Assembly: GCF_004339245.1 (NCBI RefSeq) | Contig: NZ_SMGG01000004.1 | Location: forward strand, 248,001-312,000 | Source of the DNA: Seleniivibrio woodruffii | GTDB taxonomy: Bacteria > Chrysiogenota > Deferribacteres > Deferribacterales > Geovibrionaceae | DNA length: 64,000 nucleotides | Reading direction: 5' to 3' | Shown: positions 42,443 through 51,768 of the stretch, piece by piece | Position numbering within the stretch: the first letter of the stretch is position 1 | How the letters are laid out: each line of letters opens with the position of its first letter | Position numbers and translations under genes: made by a program | Notes under the pieces: generated by a model | Databases searched by the model: none | Told to the model about the DNA's origin: nothing | Seen by the model: the letters and a program-made list of their open reading frames with translations, nothing else

Positions 42443-45256
42443 ATGCAGAATGTAGAGAACATCGTCAACTATATAAAAAAATCCAGATTCGGCGAATATG
42501 TCTGTTTTAACAAGGTCTTTGAGGCTAAGTCGGCCGAGACCTGCCCCCTTGATGTCATCAGGTCGGGGATAATCCGTGATGCCCTTTCGGATACGGGGAT
42601 AGAATCTCTGTACACTCATCAGGCGGAAAGCTATGAGGCTGTGCGCAGGGGTGAGAACGTGCTCATCACAACCCCTACGGCATCCGGCAAATCCCTTTGC
42701 TATAACCTTCCGGTCATAGAGGATATCTACCACGACAGGAACATAACGGCGCTGTATCTCTTCCCGCTGAAAGCACTGGGCAGAGACCAGATGCGCAATC
42801 TGGACAACTTCCTGAGCCATATCCCGCTTGGTGCGGGGATAAAGACAGCAGTTGTTGACGGCGACACCGACAAGAAACTGCGCCGTAAAATTCAGAAGGA
42901 CAGACCGAACATAATATTCAGCAACCCCGACATCATCCACTATTCCGTTCTGCCGAAGCGGGACGAATGGTCTGAGTTTCTGGCTGGTCTGAAATACATA
43001 ATAGTTGATGAACTGCACACCTACAGAGGTATTTTCGGCAACCACGTTTACAACCTTTTCGCACGCTTCATGCGTCTTTTTCCGAACGTTCAGATAATCT
43101 GCTGTTCCGCCACCATAGGCAATCCGCTGGAACTGGCGGAGACAATGTTCGGCAGAAAATTCACCCATATAGACAAAAACGGTGCACCTCAGGGGCGCAG
43201 GCATTTCATGATGATAAGCCCCGATATCCCACTTGTCACCATGAGCAGTTTCCTGCTGAAAACCAACATTGAGTCGGGGCTCAAAACCATCTGTTTCACA
43301 AAATCCAGAAAGCAGACAGAGCGGATCTTTGCAAATCTGCTCAACTCCGACAGCGGTTATGCGAAGACAGTTTCATCCTACCGTGCGGGCTTTCTGCCGG
43401 AGGAGCGCAGGGAGATAGAGAAGGACTTGTCAGAGGGGCGACTGAAAGCTGTTATATCAACATCAGCATTCGAGCTGGGGATAGACATAGGCGGGGTGGA
43501 CTGCACCCTTCTGGCGGGCTATCCGGGATCGCTGATGAGCCTCTGGCAGAGAGCAGGGCGCAGCGGCAGAAGGGGTTCGGACAGCCTTATAATCCTGCTG
43601 GCCGGCAACGACGCTCTGGATCAGTATTATGTGAAACATCCGGAAAAGCTCTACGAATCTGCTTTTGAGAACGTGGTGCTGGACACGGAGAACGAGAACG
43701 TCAACAAGGCTCACATCCGCTGTGCGGCCTATGAAAAACCAATAAACGTCCGTGAGGACTATTACCATAAGAACAAAGAGCTTATCGATAAAATGGCTCT
43801 GGACAGCGCCCTGTTTGTAAACGGGGAGGGTACGGACTTCTTTACGCTGGCAAAATACCCTTATATGGATGTGGACCTCCGCATGGCAGGCGACAGCTAT
43901 ACCATCCACTGTAACAACACCCTCATAGCCACGGCATCAGGCCGCAGAGCGTATATGGAGAATTTTGAGGGTGCGATATACATGCACCGGGGCAACAACT
44001 TCATCATAAAATCGGTGGACAAGGCCAAGCGGGAGATACACGCAGAGCCGTTCAACGGCAATTACTACACCATGCCTGTCACAGTTAAGCAGACCATGGT
44101 GGAGAAGAACATAAGAGAGACCGTCCGTAAGGGCATAAGCGCCTGTTTCTGCGGACTTAGGGTAACCGAACAGCTCACGGGCTTCTCAAGGATATCGACA
44201 CGCACAGGGGAGAAAATTTCTGACGTTGAGCTTGAGGAAGTTCCGATCCAGTTTGCCACCAAGGGGCTGTATGTTCTGGTTCCGGATGCCGTTAAACAGT
44301 CGGTTGAGGATGCGGGCTACAGCTTCATGGGCAGTATCCACGCATTCGAGCATGCCATGATATCGGTGATACCAACCTTCTGTCTGGCGGCTAGGGACGA
44401 CATCGGCGGCATATCCTATCCGTTTCATCCTCAGCTACAAAGCTCCGCAGTGTTCATGTATGATGCATATCCCGGCGGAATAGGTATAAACGAGCGTGTC
44501 TTTTCAATCATAGACAAACTGATGGAAAGAACTCTGGAACTGGTTCGTGACTGCGACTGCGAAAGCGGCTGTCCGGCATGCATCTATTCGCCAAAGTGCG
44601 GCAGCGGCAACTATCCTCTGGATAAGGCAGGGGCGGTGCATATTATGGAGATGCTTCTGAAAGGGGGATTTGACGTGCAGAAAACCGAAATAGCCGAAAC
44701 ACCCAGAACGGATATGCTGGTTTACGATATTGAAACTAAACTGTCGGCTGATGAGGTCGGCGGCTGGAAGAATGCCGACAGGATGGGGATATCGGTTGCG
44801 GTGGTCTATTCGTTTGAGAAAGACGAATACGAAACCTACGCCGAAGGGCAGGAAGAGGCATTCATACAGCGGCTTGAGGGTGCTAAGATAATAATAGGAT
44901 TCAACAACATAGGGTTTGACAACAAGGTCATAACCGGATACAGGAAGCCTGATTTCTCAAAAACAATAGTGTTCGATATGCTTGCCGACGTGCTGAACAG
45001 CACCGGACGCAGGTTCTCTCTGGACAATCTGGCGGGAGCAACCATCGGTGCGCAGAAGACTGCGGACGGACTGCAGGCTCTGGAGTGGTACAGGCAGGGC
45101 AGGATAGACCTGATAGCCGAATACTGTCAGAAGGATGTGGAGGTAACAAAAAACCTCCTGATCCATGGGATGACAGGAGGTTTTATTAATGCGGTTCTTA
45201 AAGAGGGGGCGGTAATCCGCATCCCCGTCAGCTGGAACAGTTTAAGAGGATTTTAA
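42443..45256 (+). CDS. DEAD/DEAH helicase fused to a DEDDy exonuclease (MrfA-MrfB-like)
   Basis: A 937-residue fusion. The YprA/MrfA-type superfamily 2 helicase part has Walker A TPTASGKS (about residue 77), VDELH (DEAH-type) and the late helicase motif WQRAGRSGRRG. A four-cysteine cluster, CESGCPACIYSPKCG, lies near residue 700. Residues ~760-925 are a ribonuclease-H-like exonuclease with intact motifs YDIET, NNIGFD and YCQKD. In Bacillus MrfA and MrfB are separate proteins that repair mitomycin lesions; here they are one chain. The 3' end overlaps the convergent gene by 15 bases. Confidence 0.88.
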   Translation: MQNVENIVNYIKKSRFGEYVCFNKVFEAKSAETCPLDVIRSGIIRDALSDTGIESLYTHQAESYEAVRRGENVLITTPTASGKSLCYNLPVIEDIYHDRNITALYLFPLKALGRDQMRNLDNFLSHIPLGAGIKTAVVDGDTDKKLRRKIQKDRPNIIFSNPDIIHYSVLPKRDEWSEFLAGLKYIIVDELHTYRGIFGNHVYNLFARFMRLFPNVQIICCSATIGNPLELAETMFGRKFTHIDKNGAPQGRRHFMMISPDIPLVTMSSFLLKTNIESGLKTICFTKSRKQTERIFANLLNSDSGYAKTVSSYRAGFLPEERREIEKDLSEGRLKAVISTSAFELGIDIGGVDCTLLAGYPGSLMSLWQRAGRSGRRGSDSLIILLAGNDALDQYYVKHPEKLYESAFENVVLDTENENVNKAHIRCAAYEKPINVREDYYHKNKELIDKMALDSALFVNGEGTDFFTLAKYPYMDVDLRMAGDSYTIHCNNTLIATASGRRAYMENFEGAIYMHRGNNFIIKSVDKAKREIHAEPFNGNYYTMPVTVKQTMVEKNIRETVRKGISACFCGLRVTEQLTGFSRISTRTGEKISDVELEEVPIQFATKGLYVLVPDAVKQSVEDAGYSFMGSIHAFEHAMISVIPTFCLAARDDIGGISYPFHPQLQSSAVFMYDAYPGGIGINERVFSIIDKLMERTLELVRDCDCESGCPACIYSPKCGSGNYPLDKAGAVHIMEMLLKGGFDVQKTEIAETPRTDMLVYDIETKLSADEVGGWKNADRMGISVAVVYSFEKDEYETYAEGQEEAFIQRLEGAKIIIGFNNIGFDNKVITGYRKPDFSKTIVFDMLADVLNSTGRRFSLDNLAGATIGAQKTADGLQALEWYRQGRIDLIAEYCQKDVEVTKNLLIHGMTGGFINAVLKEGAVIRIPVSWNSLRGF

Positions 45257-46909
45257 GCCCTTTTCCTGAGCGTATACCATCACCTGAGCGACGTTATACA
45301 CATGGTCTGCGGCCTTTTCGAGGTTGTTTATGATATCAACGAAGATAAGCCCTGAGTTGATATTGCATTTGCCCTCGTTGAGCCTGTGCATGTGATTGTT
45401 CTTGAACTTCTTGCGGAGGCTGTCCACCAGCTCCTCGTCGTTCAGATCTATCTCACGGATGTCGTTGTCCGTTCCGTAGTGTGCCAGAGTTGCGGTTGCA
45501 AATCTCTGAACCACGTCGAACATGTATTTGATCTCACGGTCAGCCTCTTCTGAGAATGCCATTTCCTTGCGGAGCATTCTGTCGGTGAAACGTGCGATGT
45601 TGTCTGCGTTGTCGCCGAGTTTTTCAAGGTTCTGGATAACAACTTCCAGTTCCTCAATTGTCTTGGCGGTTTCAGAGCTTATGTTCTGGCGGGACAGCAG
45701 AGAGAGGAAATCGTTGAACTCTTTCTCATACTGATCCAGCTTGACTTCCATAAGCTTAATTTCTCCGGTCTTAGACACTTTTGTGCTGTAGGATTCTTTT
45801 GCAAGATTCAGCATATCCATTGATATTCTGGACATGTTCACAACCTCTTTTCTGGCCTGAGCAATGGCTATTGAGGGTGTTTTGAGCATGTTTGCATCCA
45901 GACGGAGCATTTTTGTCATAGTGTTTTCTTCAGGCTTGATCAGCTTTTCGCAAAGTTTTGCTATAAGCGGAAGGAAGGGAAGGAACACTATAGTGTTTAT
46001 AATATTGAATGATGTATGAATATTTGCGATGTGTCTTGCGATGTTGGGCTTGGAACCGTCAGCGGCGATAAAATCCACTGCTCCAGGGGTTATGGCATCC
46101 ACAAAATGGATGAGAACCGGCAGGAGAACCAGCATATAGCATACACCTATGAAGTTGAAAAGGAAATGACCCAGTGCGGCCTGTTTCGCAGTTCTGTTTG
46201 CGCCAAGTGCGGCAAGATTCGCTGTTATGGTTGTTCCTATGTTTTCACCCATAACAAGTGCTGCTGCGGCTGTGAAATCCAGTGCTCCTGTGGAGGCGAG
46301 GGCAATAGTTATACCCACTGTTGCGGAACTGCTCTGAACCACCATGGTGAGTACAGCACCGGCCAGACAGGCTATTATTGGGTTTTTGCCGAAGAAGACA
46401 AACATATCCACAAATCCCTGCATCTCACGCAGAGGCACAAAAGCTTTTGTCATGGCCTCCATTCCGTAGAAGAGAAGACCGAAGCCGAGTATGATTTCTC
46501 CGTAGTATTTCAGTTTTGAGTTGGTGCTGAACATTGCAAAAACAACACCGATACCTATTGCGGGCATGGCAATGGCCGTAACCTTGAATGCGATAAGCTG
46601 TGCTGTGATTGTTGTTCCGATGTTAGCTCCGAAAACAACGCTGAGAGCCTGCATAAGGTTCATTAGCCCTGCGTTAACGAAGCCGACCACCATGACTGTT
46701 GTTGCTGATGAACTTTGGATAATAACTGTTACTGCTGTTCCGACGATAGTTCCGATGAACCTGTTAGAAGTGAATTTTTCGATTATTCTTTTAAGACCCT
46801 CTCCTGCACTCTTCTGAAGCCCCTCGGACATCAGCTTCATACCGAACAGGAACATACCCAGTCCGCCCATCGTGCCGAACAGGATTTCAACCCATAGGGA
46901 GTCAAACAT
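45242..46909 (-). CDS. Na/Pi cotransporter family protein with PhoU-like tail
   Basis: A 555-residue membrane protein. Two inverted Na/Pi repeats carry the QSSSAT motif twice (VIIQSSSATTVM about residue 64, VVQSSSATVGI about residue 191), each followed by a GANIGTT or GENIGTT stretch. Residues ~340-555 form a cytoplasmic PhoU-like helical bundle. It imports phosphate with sodium, or exports it, in PitA-less regimes. It lies 95 bases downstream of phoR and may share the operon. No terminator follows. Confidence 0.9.
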   Translation of the reverse strand: MFDSLWVEILFGTMGGLGMFLFGMKLMSEGLQKSAGEGLKRIIEKFTSNRFIGTIVGTAVTVIIQSSSATTVMVVGFVNAGLMNLMQALSVVFGANIGTTITAQLIAFKVTAIAMPAIGIGVVFAMFSTNSKLKYYGEIILGFGLLFYGMEAMTKAFVPLREMQGFVDMFVFFGKNPIIACLAGAVLTMVVQSSSATVGITIALASTGALDFTAAAALVMGENIGTTITANLAALGANRTAKQAALGHFLFNFIGVCYMLVLLPVLIHFVDAITPGAVDFIAADGSKPNIARHIANIHTSFNIINTIVFLPFLPLIAKLCEKLIKPEENTMTKMLRLDANMLKTPSIAIAQARKEVVNMSRISMDMLNLAKESYSTKVSKTGEIKLMEVKLDQYEKEFNDFLSLLSRQNISSETAKTIEELEVVIQNLEKLGDNADNIARFTDRMLRKEMAFSEEADREIKYMFDVVQRFATATLAHYGTDNDIREIDLNDEELVDSLRKKFKNNHMHRLNEGKCNINSGLIFVDIINNLEKAADHVYNVAQVMVYAQEKGLKSS

Positions 46910-47004
46910 ACGTCACCGCCACTGTTTATAAAATCAGTGACAGAATACAGAGATGTTAAAAAAATGCAAGAAAAAAGTCAGGTTTTTGTGTTGTTAAATT
47001 TTTG

Positions 47005-48717
47005 TCAAATCTCAATTTTCTTCTTTTCTTCAAGGACTACCGTGAAAGTGTTGCCGCCTTTTTTATTGTTCTGAACGGAAACTTTTCCATTGTAGAGTGA
47101 GACTATGTGCTTGACTATTGAAAGACCGAGGCCTGTGCCTGTGGAGTGCTGGTTTTTGGATTTGTCCATAGTGTAGAAACGTTCGAAGATCCTCTGCTGT
47201 TCTTCAACGGGTATTGCGGGACCTTCGTCCGCAACGTTCAGTGTGACCTTGCCTTCCGACTGTTCCAGTGAAACCTTTATGGTTTCGCCGGAGGAGTATT
47301 TGACTGCGTTGTCAACCAGATTGGTTATTATACTGTTCAGATGTTCCCGCAGAACGTATGCCTCGTCGGCTTTCGATTCCATGGTGATTGTCTGGGGTCT
47401 GTCTTCGTAATAGGATTCTATCTCCTCTTTCAGCTCCTGAATGTTCGTCGGTTCTTCAATGTTTATGTCCTCACGGAGCATTTCAAGCCTGTGGAGCTTA
47501 AGAATATCGTTGATCAGCAGATTCAGCCTGTTTGAGCTGTTATAGATTATGTTGATGAATTTGTCGTGGAACTTCCTGTCCATGTCGGGGTCGTTCATTA
47601 TGGTCTCTGAGTAGCCCATTATCATGGCCAGAGGTGTTTTAAGCTCGTGGGTGATGTTGCCTATCAGTTCCGCTTTAAACTGCTCATATTCGGCTCTTTC
47701 TGTTATGTCGAAAAAGGCTATCAGCTTTTCGTTGTCGAAAACCCTTATATATATTTCATAGATACGCCCTCTTAGGCTCTTCTGAATTCGTTTTGAGTCG
47801 GTGGCAGTAAGAATGTCCGTCAGGAAGGAGAGAGCTTCCATGTCGTTTGTCTGCTTAATGATGTTCTGCCCCTCTTTAAGGTTGCTGCCGAGGTATTGAA
47901 CGGTGCGTTCGTTGAAGTGCAGAACGGAATCTTTACTGTCCAGAAGGATTATGCCCTCTTCAAGGATTCCGAAGATATGGTTCAGCTTCTGTTTTTCGTG
48001 TTCAAGCTGTTTTGTCTTCTGGAGCATGGAGTTGTATATTCGGTAGATTACGCTTACCAGTTTTGTGAGGGTTTTGTCGCTGAAGGAGGGGAAATATATC
48101 TTTGTTTCGCCCGCCTCTATTCTGTCGGCCACCAGAGAGAGCTGATGGATGGGGTTGCTTATGCGTCTTGCAAGATAGAGCGAGATAAGCCCCACCACGA
48201 TGAAAAGGAAGATATAGGTCGAGACGCTCTGTTTTATCATGTTGTCCTGAATTGCTTTCAGGTCGGACATGGGGTAGGAGACCCTGAGCACCAGCCCGCT
48301 GTCGTATTTCATTGCGAAATAGCTCATGGACTTTTCAGTTGTGGTGCTTCTTCTTATGGAGTGCCCTTCGCCTCTGATGAAAGCATCGGCAACTTCCGGT
48401 CTTCGTGAATGGTTCTCCATTTTTTCTATCTGCTGTTCGCCGAAATAGGAATCATCAACAACAGTGCCGTCTTTTCTGATAATGGTGACACGGATTCCCG
48501 TGTTTTTGGAAAGCTCGGCAAGCTGGGAATGGGTCTGTTCATCGAACGTATTTTTGAACTTGTAACCTTTCAGTATCTCCGCTTTATTCCGCATTTCCGA
48601 CTCGAACTTGACCAGTTCGGCCTGCATGAGCTTTTTGGTGCTCATGTGCCAGCCCAGTCCCAGAATGAGGGCTATGGGAATGTAAATTACGAAGAAAACT
48701 TTAAGGTACGATCTCAT
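47005..48717 (-). CDS. phoR: phosphate sensor histidine kinase PhoR
   Basis: A 570-residue kinase. Membrane helices lie at about 7-25 and 167-185 and flank a ~140-residue periplasmic domain. HAMP (about 186-235) and PAS (about 250-345) follow. The HisKA box is ITHELKTPLAM, and the ATPase domain has NLVDNAVKYSS, DEGPAIP and GTGLGLSIV. A large periplasmic domain distinguishes it from E. coli PhoR. It overlaps phoB by 4 bases. The kinase identity rests on its phoU-phoB neighbours. Confidence 0.92.
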   Translation of the reverse strand: MRSYLKVFFVIYIPIALILGLGWHMSTKKLMQAELVKFESEMRNKAEILKGYKFKNTFDEQTHSQLAELSKNTGIRVTIIRKDGTVVDDSYFGEQQIEKMENHSRRPEVADAFIRGEGHSIRRSTTTEKSMSYFAMKYDSGLVLRVSYPMSDLKAIQDNMIKQSVSTYIFLFIVVGLISLYLARRISNPIHQLSLVADRIEAGETKIYFPSFSDKTLTKLVSVIYRIYNSMLQKTKQLEHEKQKLNHIFGILEEGIILLDSKDSVLHFNERTVQYLGSNLKEGQNIIKQTNDMEALSFLTDILTATDSKRIQKSLRGRIYEIYIRVFDNEKLIAFFDITERAEYEQFKAELIGNITHELKTPLAMIMGYSETIMNDPDMDRKFHDKFINIIYNSSNRLNLLINDILKLHRLEMLREDINIEEPTNIQELKEEIESYYEDRPQTITMESKADEAYVLREHLNSIITNLVDNAVKYSSGETIKVSLEQSEGKVTLNVADEGPAIPVEEQQRIFERFYTMDKSKNQHSTGTGLGLSIVKHIVSLYNGKVSVQNNKKGGNTFTVVLEEKKKIEI

Positions 48718-49385
48718 ATGTCTGCTCTGTAACCTATCTTGGGCACGGATTTTATGAATGCGCCCTTGTCGCCGAGTTTTTTGCGGAGCGATGAAACGTG
48801 TGTGTCCACCGTGCGTGTGTATACGTCGGACTCATAGCCCCACACGGCGTTGAGTATCTGGTTTCTGGTGAAGACTCTTTTAGGATGTTTCAGAAGCATC
48901 AGCAGAAGCTCATACTCTTTGTTCGTAAGACTCACGTCCTCTCCGTCCACTGTAACGGTATAATTTCCGGTGTCAATGTTTATTCCGTTGATGGAAATGA
49001 CCTTTGACTTGATGGCGGGGTTTCTGCGGAGGATGGCGTTTATCTTGGCGATGAGGATCTTTATGCTGAACGGTTTTGTCAGGTAGTCGTCAGCCCCCAT
49101 CTCCAGACCGTTTATGATATCCTGCTCGGCGTTCTTTGCGGAGATTATGATTATCGGTACGCCGGAGAATTTTTTGTTGTTCCGCACGATCTGGAGAAAC
49201 TGCATTCCCTTGAGGCCGGGGAGCATGAGGTCGAGGAGGATTATATCCACCTCGTTGTTCTCAAGGTGGATGAGACCCTCGTTTGCGTTGTCGAAACAGA
49301 TGGTCTCGCAGTTCTCTCTGGAAAGGTTATAGGAGATAAGATCCCTTATCTCCTCATGATCTTCTATTACAAGGACTTTTATCAT
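48714..49385 (-). CDS. phoB: phosphate response regulator PhoB
   Basis: A 223-residue OmpR/PhoB-type regulator. The receiver has EDHEEIR, phosphorylation Asp in IILLDLMLPG (about residue 53) and Lys in DDYLTKPF. The winged helix has LTNKEYELLLMLLKHPKRVFTR (about residues 151-172) and VDTHVSSLRKKLG. It is flanked by phoR and phoU with 4-base overlaps. The four 11-base repeats upstream of phoU are the expected target. Confidence 0.94.
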   Translation of the reverse strand: MIKVLVIEDHEEIRDLISYNLSRENCETICFDNANEGLIHLENNEVDIILLDLMLPGLKGMQFLQIVRNNKKFSGVPIIIISAKNAEQDIINGLEMGADDYLTKPFSIKILIAKINAILRRNPAIKSKVISINGINIDTGNYTVTVDGEDVSLTNKEYELLLMLLKHPKRVFTRNQILNAVWGYESDVYTRTVDTHVSSLRKKLGDKGAFIKSVPKIGYRADI

Positions 49386-50062
49386 GCTTCCTCCTCTTCG
49401 ACGGTCAATACCGTGTGGCGGATGATCTTGCCTTCAACCATATAGTAAACCATTTCTGCAATGTTGGTTGCGTGGTCGGCTATCCTCTCCAGTCTTCGGG
49501 AGATGTTGAGAACGGAGAGAACGGCGTGGAGCTTGGTAACGTCCTCCATAGTGTATGTGAGCAGTTCCCTTGTGACCTGATCGTTCAGCTGATCTATCAA
49601 ATCGTCACGCTTTATGACGTCAAAGGCCAGCTTTGTGTCGGAGTTGAAGAACGCCTCAAGCGAGTCGTGTATCATTCCTGTGGCGATCTCTGCCATCTTG
49701 GGGATGTCGATGTAGGGCTTGAGCTGGGGCTGTTCGGAGAGCCTTATTGAGTCTCTGCATATGCTGACGCTGTGATCGCCCACTCGCTCGATGTCGGTTA
49801 TTATGCGTGTTGCCGTGATAACGTATCTCAGGTCGATGGCTTTGGGTTCAAAGAGTGCGAGCATTTTTACACAGTGCTCGTCTATGTCAACATCCAGCCT
49901 GTCGAGGCGCTCGTCCTCTTCGATAACCTTAAGAGCCAGTTCCGGATCACGGTTCACCAGTGATTTGATGGAGTCGGAAACCATCTTTGTCGCTGTTGTC
50001 GCCATTTCCGCAAGCATACCCTTAAGCTGGATGTATTCTTTTTCCTGTCTGATTGCTGCCAT
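49382..50062 (-). CDS. phoU: phosphate transport system regulator PhoU
   Basis: A 226-residue helical protein with two PhoU repeats, each with the ExxxxD-type metal signature (EEDERLDRLDVDID about residue 49, KRDDLIDQLND about residue 149) and DIERVGDH/RLERIADHATNIAE stretches. It restrains PhoR when phosphate is ample. It is the first gene of phoU-phoB-phoR; no pst transporter genes are in the window. Confidence 0.95.
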   Translation of the reverse strand: MAAIRQEKEYIQLKGMLAEMATTATKMVSDSIKSLVNRDPELALKVIEEDERLDRLDVDIDEHCVKMLALFEPKAIDLRYVITATRIITDIERVGDHSVSICRDSIRLSEQPQLKPYIDIPKMAEIATGMIHDSLEAFFNSDTKLAFDVIKRDDLIDQLNDQVTRELLTYTMEDVTKLHAVLSVLNISRRLERIADHATNIAEMVYYMVEGKIIRHTVLTVEEEEA

Positions 50063-50106
50063 TTGCTGTCACCTCATAAATGCTTAGGTCATTGAGTATA
50101 TCTGCC

Positions 50107-50115
50107 ATTATAACA
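50107..50115 (-). promoter_or_regulatory. extended -10 promoter of phoU operon
   Basis: TGT-TATAAT on the minus strand, with start near 50100 and a leader of about 38 bases. The -35 region is poor, as expected for an activator-dependent promoter. Confidence 0.6.
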
Positions 50116-50165
50116 TTGATTAGGGCAAATTGAACCTATCGCTTCAGGACAACAATAATTAAAAT

Positions 50166-50205
50166 CTGTAAGATGCCTGTGAAAAAGATGTCAAAGAGAT
50201 GTAAA
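50166..50205 (-). promoter_or_regulatory. Pho box of four 11-base direct repeats
   Basis: On the plus strand, CTGTAAG, CTGTGAA, ATGTCAA and ATGTAAA start at 50166, 50177, 50188 and 50199, each with a four-base spacer. On the minus strand this reads TTTACA-N5-TTGACA-N5-TTCACA-N5-CTTACA, matching the PhoB/PhoP direct-repeat consensus with 11-base periodicity. It lies upstream of phoU on its coding strand, about 50 bases before the TATAAT; a poorer AT-rich -10 sits closer. Confidence 0.72.
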
Positions 50206-50220
50206 ATTATGAGTTTTGTG

Positions 50221-50952
50221 TCAGATATTTCGGGATTTCTTCAGAGCGGCGCTGTGTTCGCCCATGCATTTGCCCATCACCGAGAGCATAAGCTGAACCT
50301 CTCTTTCGGTGAGATTTTTCGATTCTGTCATGCGGCGTATCTCCTCGAATATTTTTTCGGGGTTCTGCGGGTTCAGGTATCCGAAGGTTGTCAGAAACGT
50401 GCGCATCTTTTCAGTCAGGGCATCCATGAGGGCTCTGCCGGCATATTTTATGTCGGCTTCGTGGGGTACGGGCTGAATGTCTTTTATCTCCCAGAGAACC
50501 ACCATAACCGCTTGAGCAAGGTTCATGCTGGGAAACGCTTCTGATGTGTCGAGGCTTACATATCTGTGGCATGAGGAAAGCTGAGTGTTTGAAAGCCCCG
50601 CCTTCTCGTTTCCGAAAAGCAGTCCGGCCGTCAGCCCCTTTGAGCGGATGTCGTTCAGGCATCCTTTAAGCTCAGAGAGATGTATGTGCCGGGCTTCGGT
50701 CTGCGGGGTGCGCATGCTTATTCCGATTATTCTGTCGGAACCTTTGATAAGCCCGTCAAAATCCTCGGTCTGCCTTGCGTTCTCAAGGATATCTGAGGCG
50801 ATGAGCGCATATTTTAAAGCTGTGGGGTGGAGCCTGTTCAGTCTGCCTGAGTAGGAAAGGTCGGAGAACCCTGTGTTTGCCATGGCACGGGCTATGAAAC
50901 CGAGATTAACAGCACCTTCGGGGTTTGAAAGAAGAACCTTGATACCTTCCAA
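50221..50952 (-). CDS. TrmJ-like tRNA/rRNA ribose 2'-O-methyltransferase (SPOUT)
   Basis: A 243-residue SPOUT protein. It has the three family motifs: NLGFIARAMANTGF (about residue 16), LLFGNEKAGLSN (about residue 111) and SMNLAQAVMVVLWE (about residue 142). A helical C-terminal extension of ~75 residues suits TrmJ, which methylates ribose 32. The start is TTG 50952, two bases after the transglycosylase stop, with AGGA upstream. Both genes form an operon. Confidence 0.85.
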   Translation of the reverse strand: MEGIKVLLSNPEGAVNLGFIARAMANTGFSDLSYSGRLNRLHPTALKYALIASDILENARQTEDFDGLIKGSDRIIGISMRTPQTEARHIHLSELKGCLNDIRSKGLTAGLLFGNEKAGLSNTQLSSCHRYVSLDTSEAFPSMNLAQAVMVVLWEIKDIQPVPHEADIKYAGRALMDALTEKMRTFLTTFGYLNPQNPEKIFEEIRRMTESKNLTEREVQLMLSVMGKCMGEHSAALKKSRNI

Positions 50953-50953
50953 A

Positions 50954-51667
50954 TCAGCTTGTCCTGTTGGATATTCTCAAAATCCTCTCGTAGTTGTACA
51001 TAACGGCCTTGTAGTATTTTTCTGATACTGCGCCGCCGCTTCTCATCTGTTTCTGAAGGTTGCCGGGACCCATGTTGTAGGCTATGAGGGCATATTTCTG
51101 ATTGTCGTATTTATTCAGCAGATAGGCGAGGTAGCTTATACCTATGCGGATGTTCTTCTGAGGGTCAAAAAGCTCTGAGCGGCTGCCGAGGTTTATGTTT
51201 TCGTGCATATCGGACACATAAAAGGCCGTTCCGGGCAGAACCTGCATAAAGCCCACTGCGCCCTTGTTGGACACCACGTGTCTGCGGAAGGAGCTTTCTG
51301 TTTTGATGACTGCCAGAACCAGATACGGGTCGATTCCCTTTTCAAAGGATTCCGAAGCTATGAGATAGGCGAAGTCCATATAGTTCATGCCGCCAGTGTT
51401 GGGTCGGTAGATCTCAAGAACGTTTTTGATGTCCATCACCAGAGCGGCGAATGAGAGCCTGCGTTTTTCATTTTCGAGGCTGTTTGAGAACTGTCTGTAA
51501 CTCTCTGAATCCAGTGTGTTTTCGGAGCTTATTCTGTCCACTGTGGAGCTTATGGCAGTCAGATATACCACATTCATTACCAGAAAGCCGAAAACAACAA
51601 TAGTTATAGACACGAACAGCGCTGCAAGAGTATTCTGTGCCTTATTAGTAATTCTTATGTTGAACAT
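50954..51667 (-). CDS. membrane-anchored lytic transglycosylase (SLT family)
   Basis: A 237-residue protein. A membrane anchor or uncleaved signal lies at about 14-35. The SLT domain has the catalytic Glu in VIKTESSFRRHVVSNKGAVG (about residue 123), GFMQVLPGTA, and the late AYNMGPGNLQ. It cuts peptidoglycan in the periplasm. It is divergent from sfsA. Confidence 0.9.
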   Translation of the reverse strand: MFNIRITNKAQNTLAALFVSITIVVFGFLVMNVVYLTAISSTVDRISSENTLDSESYRQFSNSLENEKRRLSFAALVMDIKNVLEIYRPNTGGMNYMDFAYLIASESFEKGIDPYLVLAVIKTESSFRRHVVSNKGAVGFMQVLPGTAFYVSDMHENINLGSRSELFDPQKNIRIGISYLAYLLNKYDNQKYALIAYNMGPGNLQKQMRSGGAVSEKYYKAVMYNYERILRISNRTS

Positions 51668-51768
51668 GATTCCCGATAGTAAAGTATTTGAGCATATTTG
51701 ATGTTCACAAAATATTCATCCCCGATGTAAAAGTAAAGAGAAAAATTTTAAACGGAAGGCATGACAGA

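Noticed and set aside
46910-47004. Pho box before the Na/Pi cotransporter
   Set aside because: CTGTATT and CTGTCAC occur there, but seven bases apart and not in the 11-base phase of Pho repeats.
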